DNA of 64,000 nucleotides from Limanda limanda (lineage: Eukaryota; Chordata; Actinopteri; Pleuronectiformes; Pleuronectidae), in NCBI RefSeq assembly GCF_963576545.1, contig NC_083658.1, positions 11,834,428-11,898,427 of the forward strand, read 5' to 3'. Below the pieces are notes generated by a model. It searched no databases and was not told where the DNA came from. It saw only the letters and a list, made by a program, of their open reading frames with translations. Position 1 is the stretch's first letter. The number at the start of each line of letters is the position of its first letter. Below are positions 24,052 to 34,895 of this stretch, one piece after another. The translations under genes and the position numbers were made by a program.

Positions 24052-24500
24052 CAGAGGCATAATGTTTTCAGGTTACCAGTAAGTATGTATGTTGTTCCAT
24101 CTGTTTATTCATTCTATTATTGTGAACAAGGTTACTCAAGAACGCTTTGAGGGAATTTCCGTGAAATTTTTGCAAAAGCTCAGTCGGACTCAAAGATTGT
24201 ATTGTTGTGGTCAAGGGTCAAAGGTCAAGGTCACTGTTACTTAAGCGATTCAGTTATTTGCATTGTGAACACACTATCGCAGGAACACCTGCTGGGAATC
24301 CTTTCAAATTCGGCACACATGTTCACTTAGACTCTCTGATCTTTGGATGGTCAAAGGTCAAGGTCACAGGGGCTTCATGAAACATGTTTTTGGCATCATA
24401 GACATGGTAGCTCAAGTCTGCTTTTAGGGAATTACTTCAGATTTTGACCAGTTGTCATTTGAACTCAAAGATTAACTGATGTTAATGGTTGTAGACTGAA
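24052..24500 (+). repeat. old dispersed repeat with two tandem monomers
   Basis: It starts at GCCAGAGGCATAATGTTTTC, a string I know from a very common repeat in fish genomes. Two diverged monomers follow. Each has a TGTGAAC block (24121 and 24264), an (A/G)GAAC.CCT..(G)GGGAAT-like block, and a GGTCAAAGGTCAAGGTCAC block (24216-24234 and 24349-24367). The offset between monomers is about 133-143 bases. No coding capacity is seen and the transposon class is uncertain. Confidence 0.6.
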
Positions 24501-24830
24501 ACTGCACTGGTTGACTGGTAATTCTAGTGTCATTAAAAATTACTTGATTCCCAAATGTTGCAATTTCCATAGAAAATACATACTCACATTACAAGGCTGT
24601 TTTCTTGTCGTATCTTTTTTTCGATCTTTTACATTACAGAGGAAGCACAGCTGTTTTAATAAGCGCACTGCCGTCCTCGCTCGTTTTTTGTGAGTGTAGT
24701 TTTTTTTGTCAAAGCCTGTTTCAGAGGTGGATTACATTTCTGGGTCTTAATCCCCCCCTGTCTTCGACCCGTGGTGTCAGCTGTATTCAGAATTTCACAA
24801 GAGGGAATCCAGGAATGTTTTATTGTGCCG

Positions 24831-25006
24831 TCGCCGGCAGCCCTCTCCAGTCATGTCAACGCAATCACTTCAGACGGATGTTTTGTGTGTATCTCTTGTT
24901 TTAAACAGATTAAGCAGGCGTCCCGCTAGTTAATTTCTCCCTCAGGTTGTTTTGCGGGGAGAATATGTCGCGTTTATTTGGCTGGAAGAGGGAACAAAGT
25001 GGGAAT
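24831..25006 (+). repeat. duplicated 176-bp segment, copy A
   Basis: This segment matches 29125-29299 in the same orientation. I count 12 differences over 176 bases including one single-base gap, about 93 percent identity. Both edges are sharp: sequence outside the segment does not match. It is neither low complexity nor a repeat I can name. Confidence 0.9.
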
Positions 25007-26188
25007 CGCAGGCAGTTGTATCCTATTCACATCCTCCTATAAAACACAGCTCGGTTTCACTTAAGGGTCGGGAACACAGCGAGTGAGCGGGATTGTTGTG
25101 GCGCTCATCCATTATATACACTTGAGTATTCATCAGTATGGAGGAAAAATGTTAGTAGGGAATTGTAAAGCTTTCCTTTAATTCCCAAAAGAGTGATTGT
25201 ATAATCACCTAAATATAGCAACGGCACAGCTGTGTCTCTAGTTCTCACATTACCGGCCTGTGCGCGGTACATTCCCTGACATTTCATAAATTCATTACAT
25301 AGATTTAATGCATTATAATATGGTTTCTCAAGGGCGCAAGTGAGTGAATATTTCAACGTTGAGAGGTGAATTATGATTCCGTGTTGCAACAGAACTGGGC
25401 TGCCTCCGGAGGCAAGACAAGAGACCAATCTGGTTAAATAAAGGTCAAAATTAATGAAATAGCAACGATTCAAATTACAATTTGAGTTTTTCACTCAGGA
25501 TCCATGTCGAATAGGAAAATTTCCCTGTGGTTACTGATAAATTGGAACATTTTGCATGATTGCAGTGATTTGAGCAAACTACAGTTCATGGTGGGTTTGA
25601 TACAATTTGTTTTAACACAAAGTTAGATTTCTCAAATATAAAAGGTTTTTATGCCAGCCAGTGTGTTTCAGTTGTTGCGTTTTTCACTTTGAGAATTAAC
25701 ATGTTAAAGAAAATATCGTATTTAATTAGCTTTTGGATTTGAATCCTCCCTGAAAAATTATTCTTTTCTAAACTTGAATTGAATCAACCATGGACGTCTC
25801 ATTACACTGATCTATTGCATTTTCCCTGTTGCCCTCAGTTAATTCATCATTTGACTAAAAAAAGACAATCGATTCATCTGAGTAGTAATGTCCGGGTACA
25901 TTTTAGATGAATAAGGTTCTAAATGAAGATAACACAATTTGGTTTAAACTTAATAGATTTGGAAGAAAACCTAGCGAGCGTTTCTCATTTTAGTTTTGTA
26001 AGTTTTAAAGAGTTTAAATCTAATATTCGCAGACACAAGGGTTCTGACTCCATCTCAGCTTTTATCCTTGTCCATACTAACATGCCTAAAAACATCATGT
26101 CCAACAGGCATGCGTGAACTGGTGTAAACTATGAATAATAACTATCTACTACGCATGTAAGTAGTTGTATCTAAAAAATGCTGTACAA
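25007..26188. other. AT-rich non-coding DNA
   Basis: The 129-codon minus-strand frame at 25105-25494 has no recognisable domain and is of a length expected by chance. No repeat recognised. Confidence 0.5.
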
Positions 26189-26189
26189 T

Positions 26190-26905
26190 TAGCATGGGTG
26201 CCAGACAAACTTAGCCCCGCCCACAACATTTGAGGTCGGGAAGTTTGGTCTGGCATTGCTCCGTTGGAGAAGCAATCAAATTGGCAGGGCGGGCTTTATA
26301 CGATGATGGACAGATGATCAACAGTAACTTAATCAACCACGTCACCAAAGAGCGCTTGGGTTGAATTCGTTTTCAACAAACTTGCCTGCCGCTGGAGAGC
26401 TGAGATGTGTAGATGCTGCCATTGAGTCTGTTTTAAAAGACATCGACAGCGCATTCATTTTGAAAGAGGAACAGAAACACGATCAAGGCATTTGTAGATC
26501 GAAAAGATGTTTTTGCCGTCCTTCCTACAGGATTCTGAAAAAGTTTAATTAATCAGCTGGCCCCGATGGTCGCGAAGAAGATGGAACACAATGAAAACCC
26601 AGTGGTCATTGTGGTTTCTCCTTTGGTCGCACTCAAGGGACCAAGTGAAAGAGGCGACCGAAATGGGCATCACGGCGATGCAACTCGGCGTGCACGACGA
26701 GGTGGACATTACCAGCGGTCGTTGCCAGCTCGCTTAACATACGTCACATACTGCGTTGCTCTGATTAGTAGTAGGTCTATCAAATTGAGCGAAGAGGCAT
26801 TTTTTTTCCTGGTTCGGTTGAAACACGCCCCATAATCACAGCCCAATGGAGTGGTATCAGACTCATATTCTGACTAGAATTATGAGTATGACAACGTCAG
26901 GCTAC
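26190..26905 (+). mobile_element. decayed element carrying a RecQ-like helicase fragment
   Basis: The left part has a hairpin: arms TGCCAGACAAACTT (26199-26212) and AAGTTTGGTCTGGCA (26241-26255), which are complementary except for one extra base. The right part has a second hairpin with arms 26861-26871 and 26876-26887. Between them lies a broken piece of a RecQ-family helicase gene without introns. I know similar RecQ-bearing repeated sequences in other fish genomes, so a multi-copy mobile origin is likely. The superfamily is not determinable from this copy. True ends are approximate. Confidence 0.55.
26361..26737 (+). pseudogene. RecQ-like DNA helicase, N-terminal fragment, broken
   Basis: Three collinear frame segments read as one protein. 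At 26361-26486 a VDAAIESVLKDID..F.LKEEQ block precedes the helicase core. After a +1 shift, 26488-26637 gives KDVFAVLPTGF, a stop (26536-26538) in place of the Gly of the Walker A motif I, then KSLINQLAP and NPVVIVVSPLVAL (motif Ia). After another +1 shift, 26639-26737 gives DQVKEATEMGITAMQLGVHD and ends at TAA. RecQ helicases unwind DNA with ATP. The DEAH box and all later motifs are absent, and two frameshifts plus a stop rule out function. It resembles the RecQ helicases amplified in fish mobile elements more than a cellular BLM or RECQL exon, because it is intronless and lies between hairpins. Confidence 0.75.
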
Positions 26906-28330
26906 TGTACAATAGCTGTTAGCAAAGACCACAGGGTCACCAACACTTGTAATTATCCATGTTGTGTTCTGCACTGGCTAATTCCGGTAGTTTTCTTCCT
27001 GAAAGGGGTCACGTGACATTTCAAGTGGCGTTAATAAGGTCTTGTTCATGGCTGTAAACACCCGGCAGCAAGGAGACCAGACCCGCTGAGGCCTTGCCTT
27101 GAACGACTGCATGGTTCCCCCCATGGAGCGGAGTCAATCCTCCGTTGTAGCTGAACACGACACTACATATAGGTTCTCATTATTATTTCACACTTGCTGT
27201 TTTTTTTTCCACAAAGCGACAGCCCTGGTTTGTTTTATTTTTTTTGTATAAGCTTATATACGCAGGCAGAACACAATTAGCATACGAGTAATGCTTCCTC
27301 CAAGAAAAGAAACACAGTGTAACTTTCCCTAGACGCCATTATGATAACTCTTTCATCAGCCTTCTGCGGGATTTAAAAAAAAATTCAAATTCCACATAAT
27401 GAACATTGTGACATTCTGATTCCGTGCCACAGACTGAATGTTAATAGACCCTAGTCATTCAGTCCTATGACAAAGTGCCAATGATGTATTAATTTGTAGT
27501 TCATCTGTCATGGTTTATGCACAATGGTCCCATTCTCCGCGGCGCTGACAAGGACGCCCGTCACTGGGAGGTAGCAGCTTTGAATATGCACATCAGTTTT
27601 GTTAATCTGTATCGAGAAAGAAAAAAAATGTAAAGCTCTGCGTCCTCCAAACACTCGACAGATTTACTTGAGCTCCATCGCCGCCGTATCGTTGCAGCAG
27701 GGGCAGCTCATTCAACAGCCCCTGCACCTCTCCAGCTCCAATAAATATCACCACAGAAGCCGTTTCTATTTGCTTTTTCCCTTAATAATCAAAATCAAAT
27801 ACCAAATAATAACAGGTAGATGCTTAATATGCAGAGTTTGATTATTGAGTGCTATTTCCGTGCATCCTAAGCTGTTGCCTGAAGGCAGCTTCCTCTCAGT
27901 GTCTCCTGTGCTTCTGCAGCTTTCTTTTCCTGTGTCCCACTCCTGCACACTAGTCACGTCCGAGGTGCTCGTTGTGTACCGAGACACGGTTATTGAGCTC
28001 TGCCAATCAGAGGTTGTGTAACTGCAGCGTCGAGCCCAGGAGCTCTGTCAATCATAAGTAATGTGTTAGCAACAGGCTTTGATGCTGGCTCAAGGCCGTT
28101 GTGGGATCCCAAACTTGGTTATTTGTTTGCAGACATTGAAATGTATAAGGAGAATCAGATGTATCCCTCAAAGTCAGATTGAGCAAATCACAACCAAGGA
28201 TACAGACTCATTTGCATCTATATATTCAAACAGAAATAAAAAATATTTTCAAGTATAATGAGACTGTGGCTAGTCGATTTATTTGCCAGTTTTTCAAAAG
28301 AAAATGCAACCGCATTTCCCCACTTTTTAC
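26906..28330. other. non-coding DNA
   Basis: No recognisable exon or repeat. T runs occur at about 27200 and 27239, and A runs at about 27376 and 27621. The 126-codon plus-strand frame (28179-28559) extends into the next repeat and is not a gene. Confidence 0.5.
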
Positions 28331-28543
28331 CTCAACCAAGGAGGTTATGTTTTCATGTCTGTCCGTTGGTTTGTTGGTTATCAAGCAAGATTACACAAAA
28401 ACTACCGAAAGGAATTTCCACAATGCGGTATGGGTCAGGGAAGAACTTTCACTTTCGTTACCATTTCTGAGATGGAAGAGATTTTCAACCTTTTTCCCAT
28501 GGAATAATTCATGGGTCTTAGGGACCGTTGGGCCTTGGCAGAG
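28331..28543 (+). repeat. short dispersed element with imperfect inverted ends
   Basis: Ends CTCAACCAAGG (28331-28341) and CCTTGGCAGAG (28533-28543) are inverted repeats with 9 of 11 bases complementary. The interior (GAGGTTATGTTTTC, then GTCTGTCCGTTGGTTTG, CAAGATTACACAAAAACTAC, GGGCCTTGGCAGAGGTATG) matches a repeat I know as widespread in fish genomes. Terminal inverted repeats without coding capacity suggest a MITE-like element. Its family is not established here. It shares the GAGG..TATGTTTTC-type string with the repeat at 24052. Confidence 0.6.
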
Positions 28544-29124
28544 GTATGTGTGCCCCTGAGGGCCATTCTAGTCTCAACAGTATTGGATAGATAACGTTGA
28601 GCTTGTATCCCCGAGCAAACTAGTTTATCTAACTTCATAATGAGACGCTTGCCAGTAAGGTGTGAGTTCTACTACATTTTCGAACACCTGCTGAGATACT
28701 GGCCTCGCTCACACACTCCATGTGGTGATTCGAACACTCAGTAGTAACGTGGGTGAGTGATTCTCTTGCATGGGGTTGCGGAATAATATGTGGGAGTCAC
28801 CAGATGGTTTTGGGAGAAAAAAATCTAAGTATTATAATATATATTTATACTGTAAGCAATTTTCTTCCTGTGAGAGTTTTGAAGCTTTCATGTTGTCTGA
28901 GATACTTACTTTGTAAATTAGGAGCTCAAGTGTCAGGTCAGATAGTGTGTTACACTCAGAGTTGGGCAGAATTTAATCCTGCGGTTAAGAATTATATTGT
29001 ACCATGACTGCTGTGCTGATGTTACGCGTATTACCAGGGTTACTTTGATTGACAGTTTCTGGGTGCTGGATTGGCGTTTGTCTCTGCTATTGTTTATTGA
29101 TTAAGACGACTAGAGTCTTCATTG
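28544..29124. other. non-coding DNA
   Basis: Nothing recognised. AT-rich, with ATATATATTTATA at about 28838-28850. Confidence 0.5.
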
Positions 29125-29299
29125 TCGCCGGCAGCCCTCTCCAGTCATGTCAACGCAATCACTTCAGACTGATGTTTCGTGTGTATCTCTTGTTTTAAAC
29201 AGATTAAGCAGGCGTCCCGCTGGTACATTTCTCCCTCAGGTTGTTCTGCGGGAGAATCTGTTGCGTTTAATTGGTTGAAAGAGGGAACAAAGTGGGAAT
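29125..29299 (+). repeat. duplicated 176-bp segment, copy B
   Basis: Second copy of 24831-25006, same orientation, about 93 percent identical. It lies 4,294 bases downstream, beyond the RecQ element and the 28331 repeat, so those were not part of the duplicated unit. Confidence 0.9.
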
Positions 29300-29461
29300 T
29301 GACCTGACCTTGGCCGAGTTCTGGTGTGGCTATTAGAAAAACTAGCAATATTATGAGCTATTTGTTTGCTACCCACACACACAGATATTACACCGATCAA
29401 CTCATCGAAGTACAGAAATTGTCATTTGGTAGAACACTCCAGCAATAGGAGCTGCCATTAA

Positions 29462-29957
29462 AGGGACTCTTACCTTTGTTGCATTTGAGAATTACAGCAC
29501 ATTCAAATCATCCCGCCTTCCTCCAATGCCCCACCCCCTCGTTCCCATCCGCGGTGTTTTTTTGAAGAAACTTTATTTACAAGCAGACTTACCATCTACT
29601 GCCTCCGCGCACGCACGTGAGTTTTTGTTTACCAAAGCAATGGATTCGGATTCAGAAGCACCGGTAAGTTATATACATTTACATTCACATATGATGACGG
29701 GCCCGAATGCGCCACAAGAAGCAAACGGAAAACCTGCATGTCCATGCAGCAAACAGACAGGTCTGTCGGCCAATAAGGTCCTTCGGTCCGAAGAATTTTA
29801 TTGGTTGAAGTTTTCACTAAATATTATGAGAGTGAAATAATTGTTTGTTTTTACTCCTGGTGGGTCTGTCTTGCATTTTAGAGTGTCATTACCTTATTAA
29901 TACCAATTTAACCTTATCCAAAAAAAGTGTAAAAATGCAACAAAGGTAAGAGTCCCT
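29462..29957. mobile_element. 496-bp MITE, TTAA target duplication, perfect 25-bp TIRs
   Basis: The element is flanked by TTAA on both sides (29458-29461 and 29958-29961). Its terminal inverted repeats are identical over 25 bases (29462-29486 and 29933-29957), beginning AGGGACTCTTACCTTTGTTG. TTAA duplications are made by piggyBac- and Kolobok-type transposases. The purine-rich terminus fits Kolobok better than piggyBac (whose ends usually start CC), but that is inference. Inside is an ATG-started short frame (29641 on) that reaches CCGGTAAGT, a good splice donor, after eight codons. This could be a relic first exon of the autonomous parent. Perfect ends imply recent activity. Confidence 0.9.
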
Positions 29958-29961
29958 TTAA

Positions 29962-31150
29962 GTGGAACATAACTTCTGTGTGAAATGAAGATAAAGCCTG
30001 ACATCTGTAATCTCAATCTCCTTTCCTTATATTGTGTCTTATTGTAGGTATAAGGTGTACGCTTAAAACCGCATCTATCATGCAAAAGGCACTCGGCGTG
30101 GATGGACGACAGCTTAAAAGCTTTAGATCGCCAACTTTCCTGCCTCATATCTCATCTTTTACTCTGAGTTCGAAGGACCATGGGGAAGCATCTCTCGAAA
30201 AAAAACAAAGGACCGGGCAGCTGCACTTAACTTTGTTAGATTTCACATACTCCAGAAGAGGGAAGAAAGTGCTTTCAAGTCGGGAGGACTGCAGCCTCGG
30301 AGTCCCCCCAAACGAATTGATTGAAAATTAAACCTTACCTAAGAGCCGGAGAAACCCAAAACTTTGGAATAATCACAAAATCTGAATTATTTAGAAAAGT
30401 AAATTATTTACCTTTTTTACCCAAAGAAAACCCATCAACAGTCTCCCTTTTGGCGTCACTGAGAGAGCTGTGCTTGTTTTTTTCCTTTCATGACAACATC
30501 TGTCCACTGGTCACTTGTTTCCCCTCCGCTCCTTTTAAGAGGGTCTTTTTGGCAGCGAGGGTTCAAAGAGCAGGCGACGTGTCCCCCTCCCAGGGTCCTC
30601 CAGGGGGAGTCACTGCTGTCCTGGGGCCCCGCTGAGAGACATTGTAATCACCCAGAAGTCATGGGTTGGCCTCGGGTGCTGCGCCCAGTGGGACATGTCA
30701 ACTACGTCTCCGGCTTTCAACTCCTTGTGGGAACTCAAATGCATTGCACATCAAGTGGCTGCCCCTGATTCGAGACAACACTGATTCTCATCTCGGAACA
30801 TGCTTGGAATCCTAAGTACCTAAAATGTTAGTTATAAAAACACAAGACGTTGTGGAGGTTCTTTAAAGTTAAAACGTTTATTTGAAAACACAACTTACAA
30901 TACTTACAATAATAATAATAATACAGATGGCCAAAGGATAGATGTAACGTGATAATGAATACCCTGATCACGTATCCCTACACACAACTTGAATGAGGAG
31001 AAACACCGTGAATATTTTCAAATTTTAACCTTTGTACAATAATACCCAACACAATCTTCATTAAGTCAAACCACTGTTGGACAATTCGAATTCTTGGCCT
31101 CATGGGTGGTGCTTCATGTGAAATTTAGGGAGAGTCGTCGTCACTCATGT
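29962..31150. other. non-coding DNA
   Basis: The 99- and 104-codon frames at 30032-30635 overlap other frames and show no domain. An (AAT)n patch lies at about 30907-30921. Confidence 0.5.
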
Positions 31151-31154
31151 TGAG

Positions 31155-31430
31155 ACATTTAATTTGAAACCACACATGACAGCTTCATGGTGGCATTTGG
31201 GGGGCGGGACAAGATGGCACTCATCATTAGGATTGTTCCTCTTGGGACCGTGAATAGGGATGGATTCACTGTAATCCTTCCAGTAGTCACCGAGATATTT
31301 CACCAGAAACTGGCTTGATCGTGGCATTAGAGGAGATGTAAAATGATCACCAAAGTCAGAGGGATCATCCTCTGGAGACCACAAGCGGCATTACATGGCA
31401 ATTTGGATCAATCTGGATTAAAGTGGTGGA
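31155..31430 (+). repeat. old dispersed repeat, two tandem monomers
   Basis: Two diverged monomers lie head to tail. Monomer 1 has AACCACACATGACAGCTTCATGGTGGCA (31169-31196, quoted in part), ATCATTAGGATTGTTCCTCT and GGGACCGTGAA. Monomer 2 has GAAACTGGCTTGATCGTGGCA, GTCAGAGGGATCATCCTCTG and GAGACCAC. The phrase ATCACCAAAGTCAG..GGATCATCCTCTGG..ACCA is a familiar repeat of teleost genomes. The 79-codon minus-strand frame inside it is not a gene. Confidence 0.55.
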
Positions 31431-34400
31431 CAAATTTCTCATAGAGTTCCAATAACATGTCTAAAAAAAGCCTAAAAAGCCTTAATTTTTCCATATGTAT
31501 GGTAAATAGTTGCAGAGGGTATAGACACTGACCATAAATCAACTTCTCCGCCGATCCCACACAAGATAAACATACCAAACTCATATCTAGAATACTTCAG
31601 AATAACTCCCCTTTCTGAAAGTTACAAGTAAGATCTGCCTCGAACGCAGCAAATTGTATTCAGTGTAGAAAGTGTCTGGGTGGGAGTACAGACAACGTGG
31701 AAAACCTCTGAATATACATGAGTCTTTGAAGCTTTGACACACAATGCTCCAAAAAGAAAAAAGGGAAGTTTGAAAACACAGGCTTCGAGAAAGTGACACA
31801 ACGTCCTTCCCGTTAGATCGGCAGTTTGTAAACGTTGCAATGGATGTGCGCATTTCTGTTTCGAGTGTCCCGTTAAATGTTAACGAGAACAAATCCACCT
31901 GGTCGTAGTTTAGATCATCACCATGCGACGAAGAGCTGTAGATTTCAAAACGCCATCACAGTGAAGTTGTGGAGCGATTACATACTTGTGGGAAATGTCC
32001 ATACACAAGAAAACGGTATCGAAATTGACGAGTGCGTAACAAAGCCATCTCCCAAATAGCTGCAATAACGCCCGCCTCAACAACTTCACCGACTTCCCGT
32101 CATCCAAGTTGTAATAAGGCATTTAAATCTGAGGGATGAGTGTTTTTTGCTTCTCTTACATTACTTTAAACTTGCTTAAGAGTTGCTCGCTATCCACCTT
32201 CCCTCATCAAGTGGATTTGTCCAAGATCTGACATGTAGAGGATCCAAAGCTACGTCTGATATCATGTTTTCTTTTCTTCCCACCTACATGAGTCTGATAA
32301 TGAAACACTTGATTCCCTAATCCCCTTTTATCCGCCAGCCTAACTCGCCCTCTGACTCGTGGCGATGAACAACAAAGTGATGAACACTAAAGAACAGCTG
32401 ACACAATACTGAGTCTCTTCCATTCCAAATGCCAATACTTATATTTGCGGGAGGGACATCAACAAATGGAGAGCGGCGCACTATGGCAAACCAGGGACTC
32501 GTGATTCTTCCGTGCATCATTTTAAGTGAGACATTGCTCAATACAGATATTCCCTGTTGGGAAATCAATAGAACCAATGAAGAAAATAACAGAAAAAATG
32601 TTGGCAAAATAATGGCTCGGCACATAAAACCACCTGAGGTTCTCGAAAGGGAAAATGAGTCCTGATCTCTGATTCTACCGCACGCTTTCTTTTCTGCTTC
32701 CGTCTGTGTTCCTTGGCGATGTGCTGGAAAGCTGTAGGACGGGGGTAGCTTTGTGAGATTGTAATAATGAAAAAAAGCACCTGCACCAAAAAAACATTTA
32801 TCAGATCACACTGTGGCCAGCTGACGTGGGAAATGGAGTGTGCGTGCGTTTTGTGTGCGTGGATGGATGTGTTTGTGTGGGTGTGCGCGTGTTTATGTGC
32901 GTTTTCCGCTTAAGTGTTGCCGGCGTGACACATTCATCACAGGGGGACATAAATGAGCCGAACTCGAGCTGTGGAAGGGCACACCGGGGGGGGCGGGGGG
33001 GGTGCTCAAGCAGGAGTGAAGTGATAGAAGCGTGCGCACGTTCCTGCATGGGGGGAACCACAATCCACAAGCAAGTCCAGCCAACTCATTCAATTAAGTT
33101 TACACAGGAACAGGCTGTATTACAACACCAGACTGTATTAGCTGATTTTCACGTTATGTTCTAAAAAATAATATGTTGACATTAACTTCAGGAGTATTAA
33201 CCATTAGGAAGCAAGCTTTGTTTAATTTGTATTTTGAATAGCTTAAAGATGTCATATGTAACAATCCGTTCAAATCCTTAAAAATAACTGGAACTCTGCT
33301 ATATATTTATTGACTTGGGTAGTTAAATCATCCAAAATAGTTCCAACAATGATGAAACTCAGAGAAATCCCTAGTTTTATTCAAGGTAACCGAACGTTTC
33401 CTTTTTGTCCCTTTTTTAATTGCGTAAATATACCAGGGCGAACGTTGCATTAGGAAGGAGAAACCCACTGCTAGCCACTTAATACGTCACCTCACACGTG
33501 ACCATGATTTGCACCTTAAGACAACAACTCCCTTAATCCCACACTGCCTCGCCATGTCATCGGACTATAGGCCTGTTCTGTTCTGATTGAGAAAGAGACA
33601 ACTTAAAGGTTCTACTCTAATGAATTGTCTTCGCTGTACCCGCTTGGAGTTTCTTGTTTATTAATGAGTGATTTTTTCTTTTTCTAATAATTTATTCTAC
33701 ATAGTCAAGCCTTAATTCACCCCTTACAACCTCTTATGATTTATGTCTTCTAGTCATACAAAGCACGGAGACTCTGGTCTTCAACTTGACCTATATGAAT
33801 CAAGTACATGAGAAGGATGTGAGGATATGTTTGAAGTTCAGACCTATACACTTTAGAGACACATTACTCAAAGGGTTTCCATCATTTCAGTAAAAGAAAG
33901 CAATGCGCATATACTATAAACTATGTCTCTAAATAAGTTAAATAGATGAGTAAAGTAAGAACTCTTTCTAGTGGTTAGGGATTAATTTGTATTTGGCAAA
34001 CACAAAGTTAGAAAACCGTCATGTTTTACAAAATAAGAGACAATTTCCATGTTTAATTTAAATACTGATCATTAATATTTCATTTCTAAGGCCCAACAAA
34101 CCCTAATTGATGTCACATATGATGAGATTGAGTGTTTACTAAAATACAAACTGACATAACACGGCTGAGAGAAGCTCCCTGATCTGTGTTGCTTTTAGTC
34201 GGAGCTGTGGTTGTCATTGAGGACACTTGGTTCATCTCTCCACTGTTGTTGTTTTGTGGGATGGATAAAACACAGCGCTTATTTTTTTTCTAGCCTGATA
34301 ACTTTGTTAAAAAACGTCCAGGTTATTAAAACATATCTGACACTACATTTGAATAGTGCATTTGTTGTATTTACAACATTTGTAAAAAAAAAAACTGGCT

Positions 34401-34850
34401 GTGACCATGCTTATTACTTTTTGGTCCCAGCAACGTGGTTTACAAACAGCAAACAGACTTTATTGGAATTTCTTGCCCTGTGCAAGTGTGTAATTTCCTC
34501 TGGGGACGCTCGGAGACACGCTCCCCCCTCTCTTTTTTAAAACCCCGTCTTTCACCCCACTTTAATAGTTTTGGCGAGAGTTACTGTGCAAATCTCTGTA
34601 AACGTCTTCTTCTTCTTCAAACGGCTTCTTTTACAGCTGCCGTCCCGAAAACTGAGATATGAGAGGAGAGGACGTGAAATGAATATTTCTTCTCGGGCTG
34701 TGGAAAAATGAAATTATTTCAGACGACAACAGTTGGTCAGTACCAGATGGAAGGATGTAAGGGAAGTGTTCTTTTTTTTTGTAGTGAATCTATAAAATGA
34801 TCAGCTCTCCGTGAATAATACACAATAAGATGTCAGTTGTTGAAAAATCT

Positions 34851-34853
<3 letters not shown>
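31431..34853. other. non-coding DNA
   Basis: No supported exon. Minus-strand frames at 31587-32122 (70-103 codons) have an unusual near-continuous openness but no domain I know. G-rich runs lie at about 32985-33003. GT-rich text at 32845-32900 explains the Cys/Val-rich frames there. Confidence 0.45.

Positions 34854-34892
<39 letters not shown>
34854..34892. repeat. (TA)n microsatellite
   Basis: 39 bases of uninterrupted TA. Likely polymorphic in length and prone to cruciform extrusion. Confidence 0.95.

Positions 34893-34895
<3 letters not shown>

Noticed and set aside
29526..29840. 104-codon frame considered as a host exon
   Set aside because: It lies wholly within the TTAA MITE. At most it preserves a relic first exon of the parental transposon.
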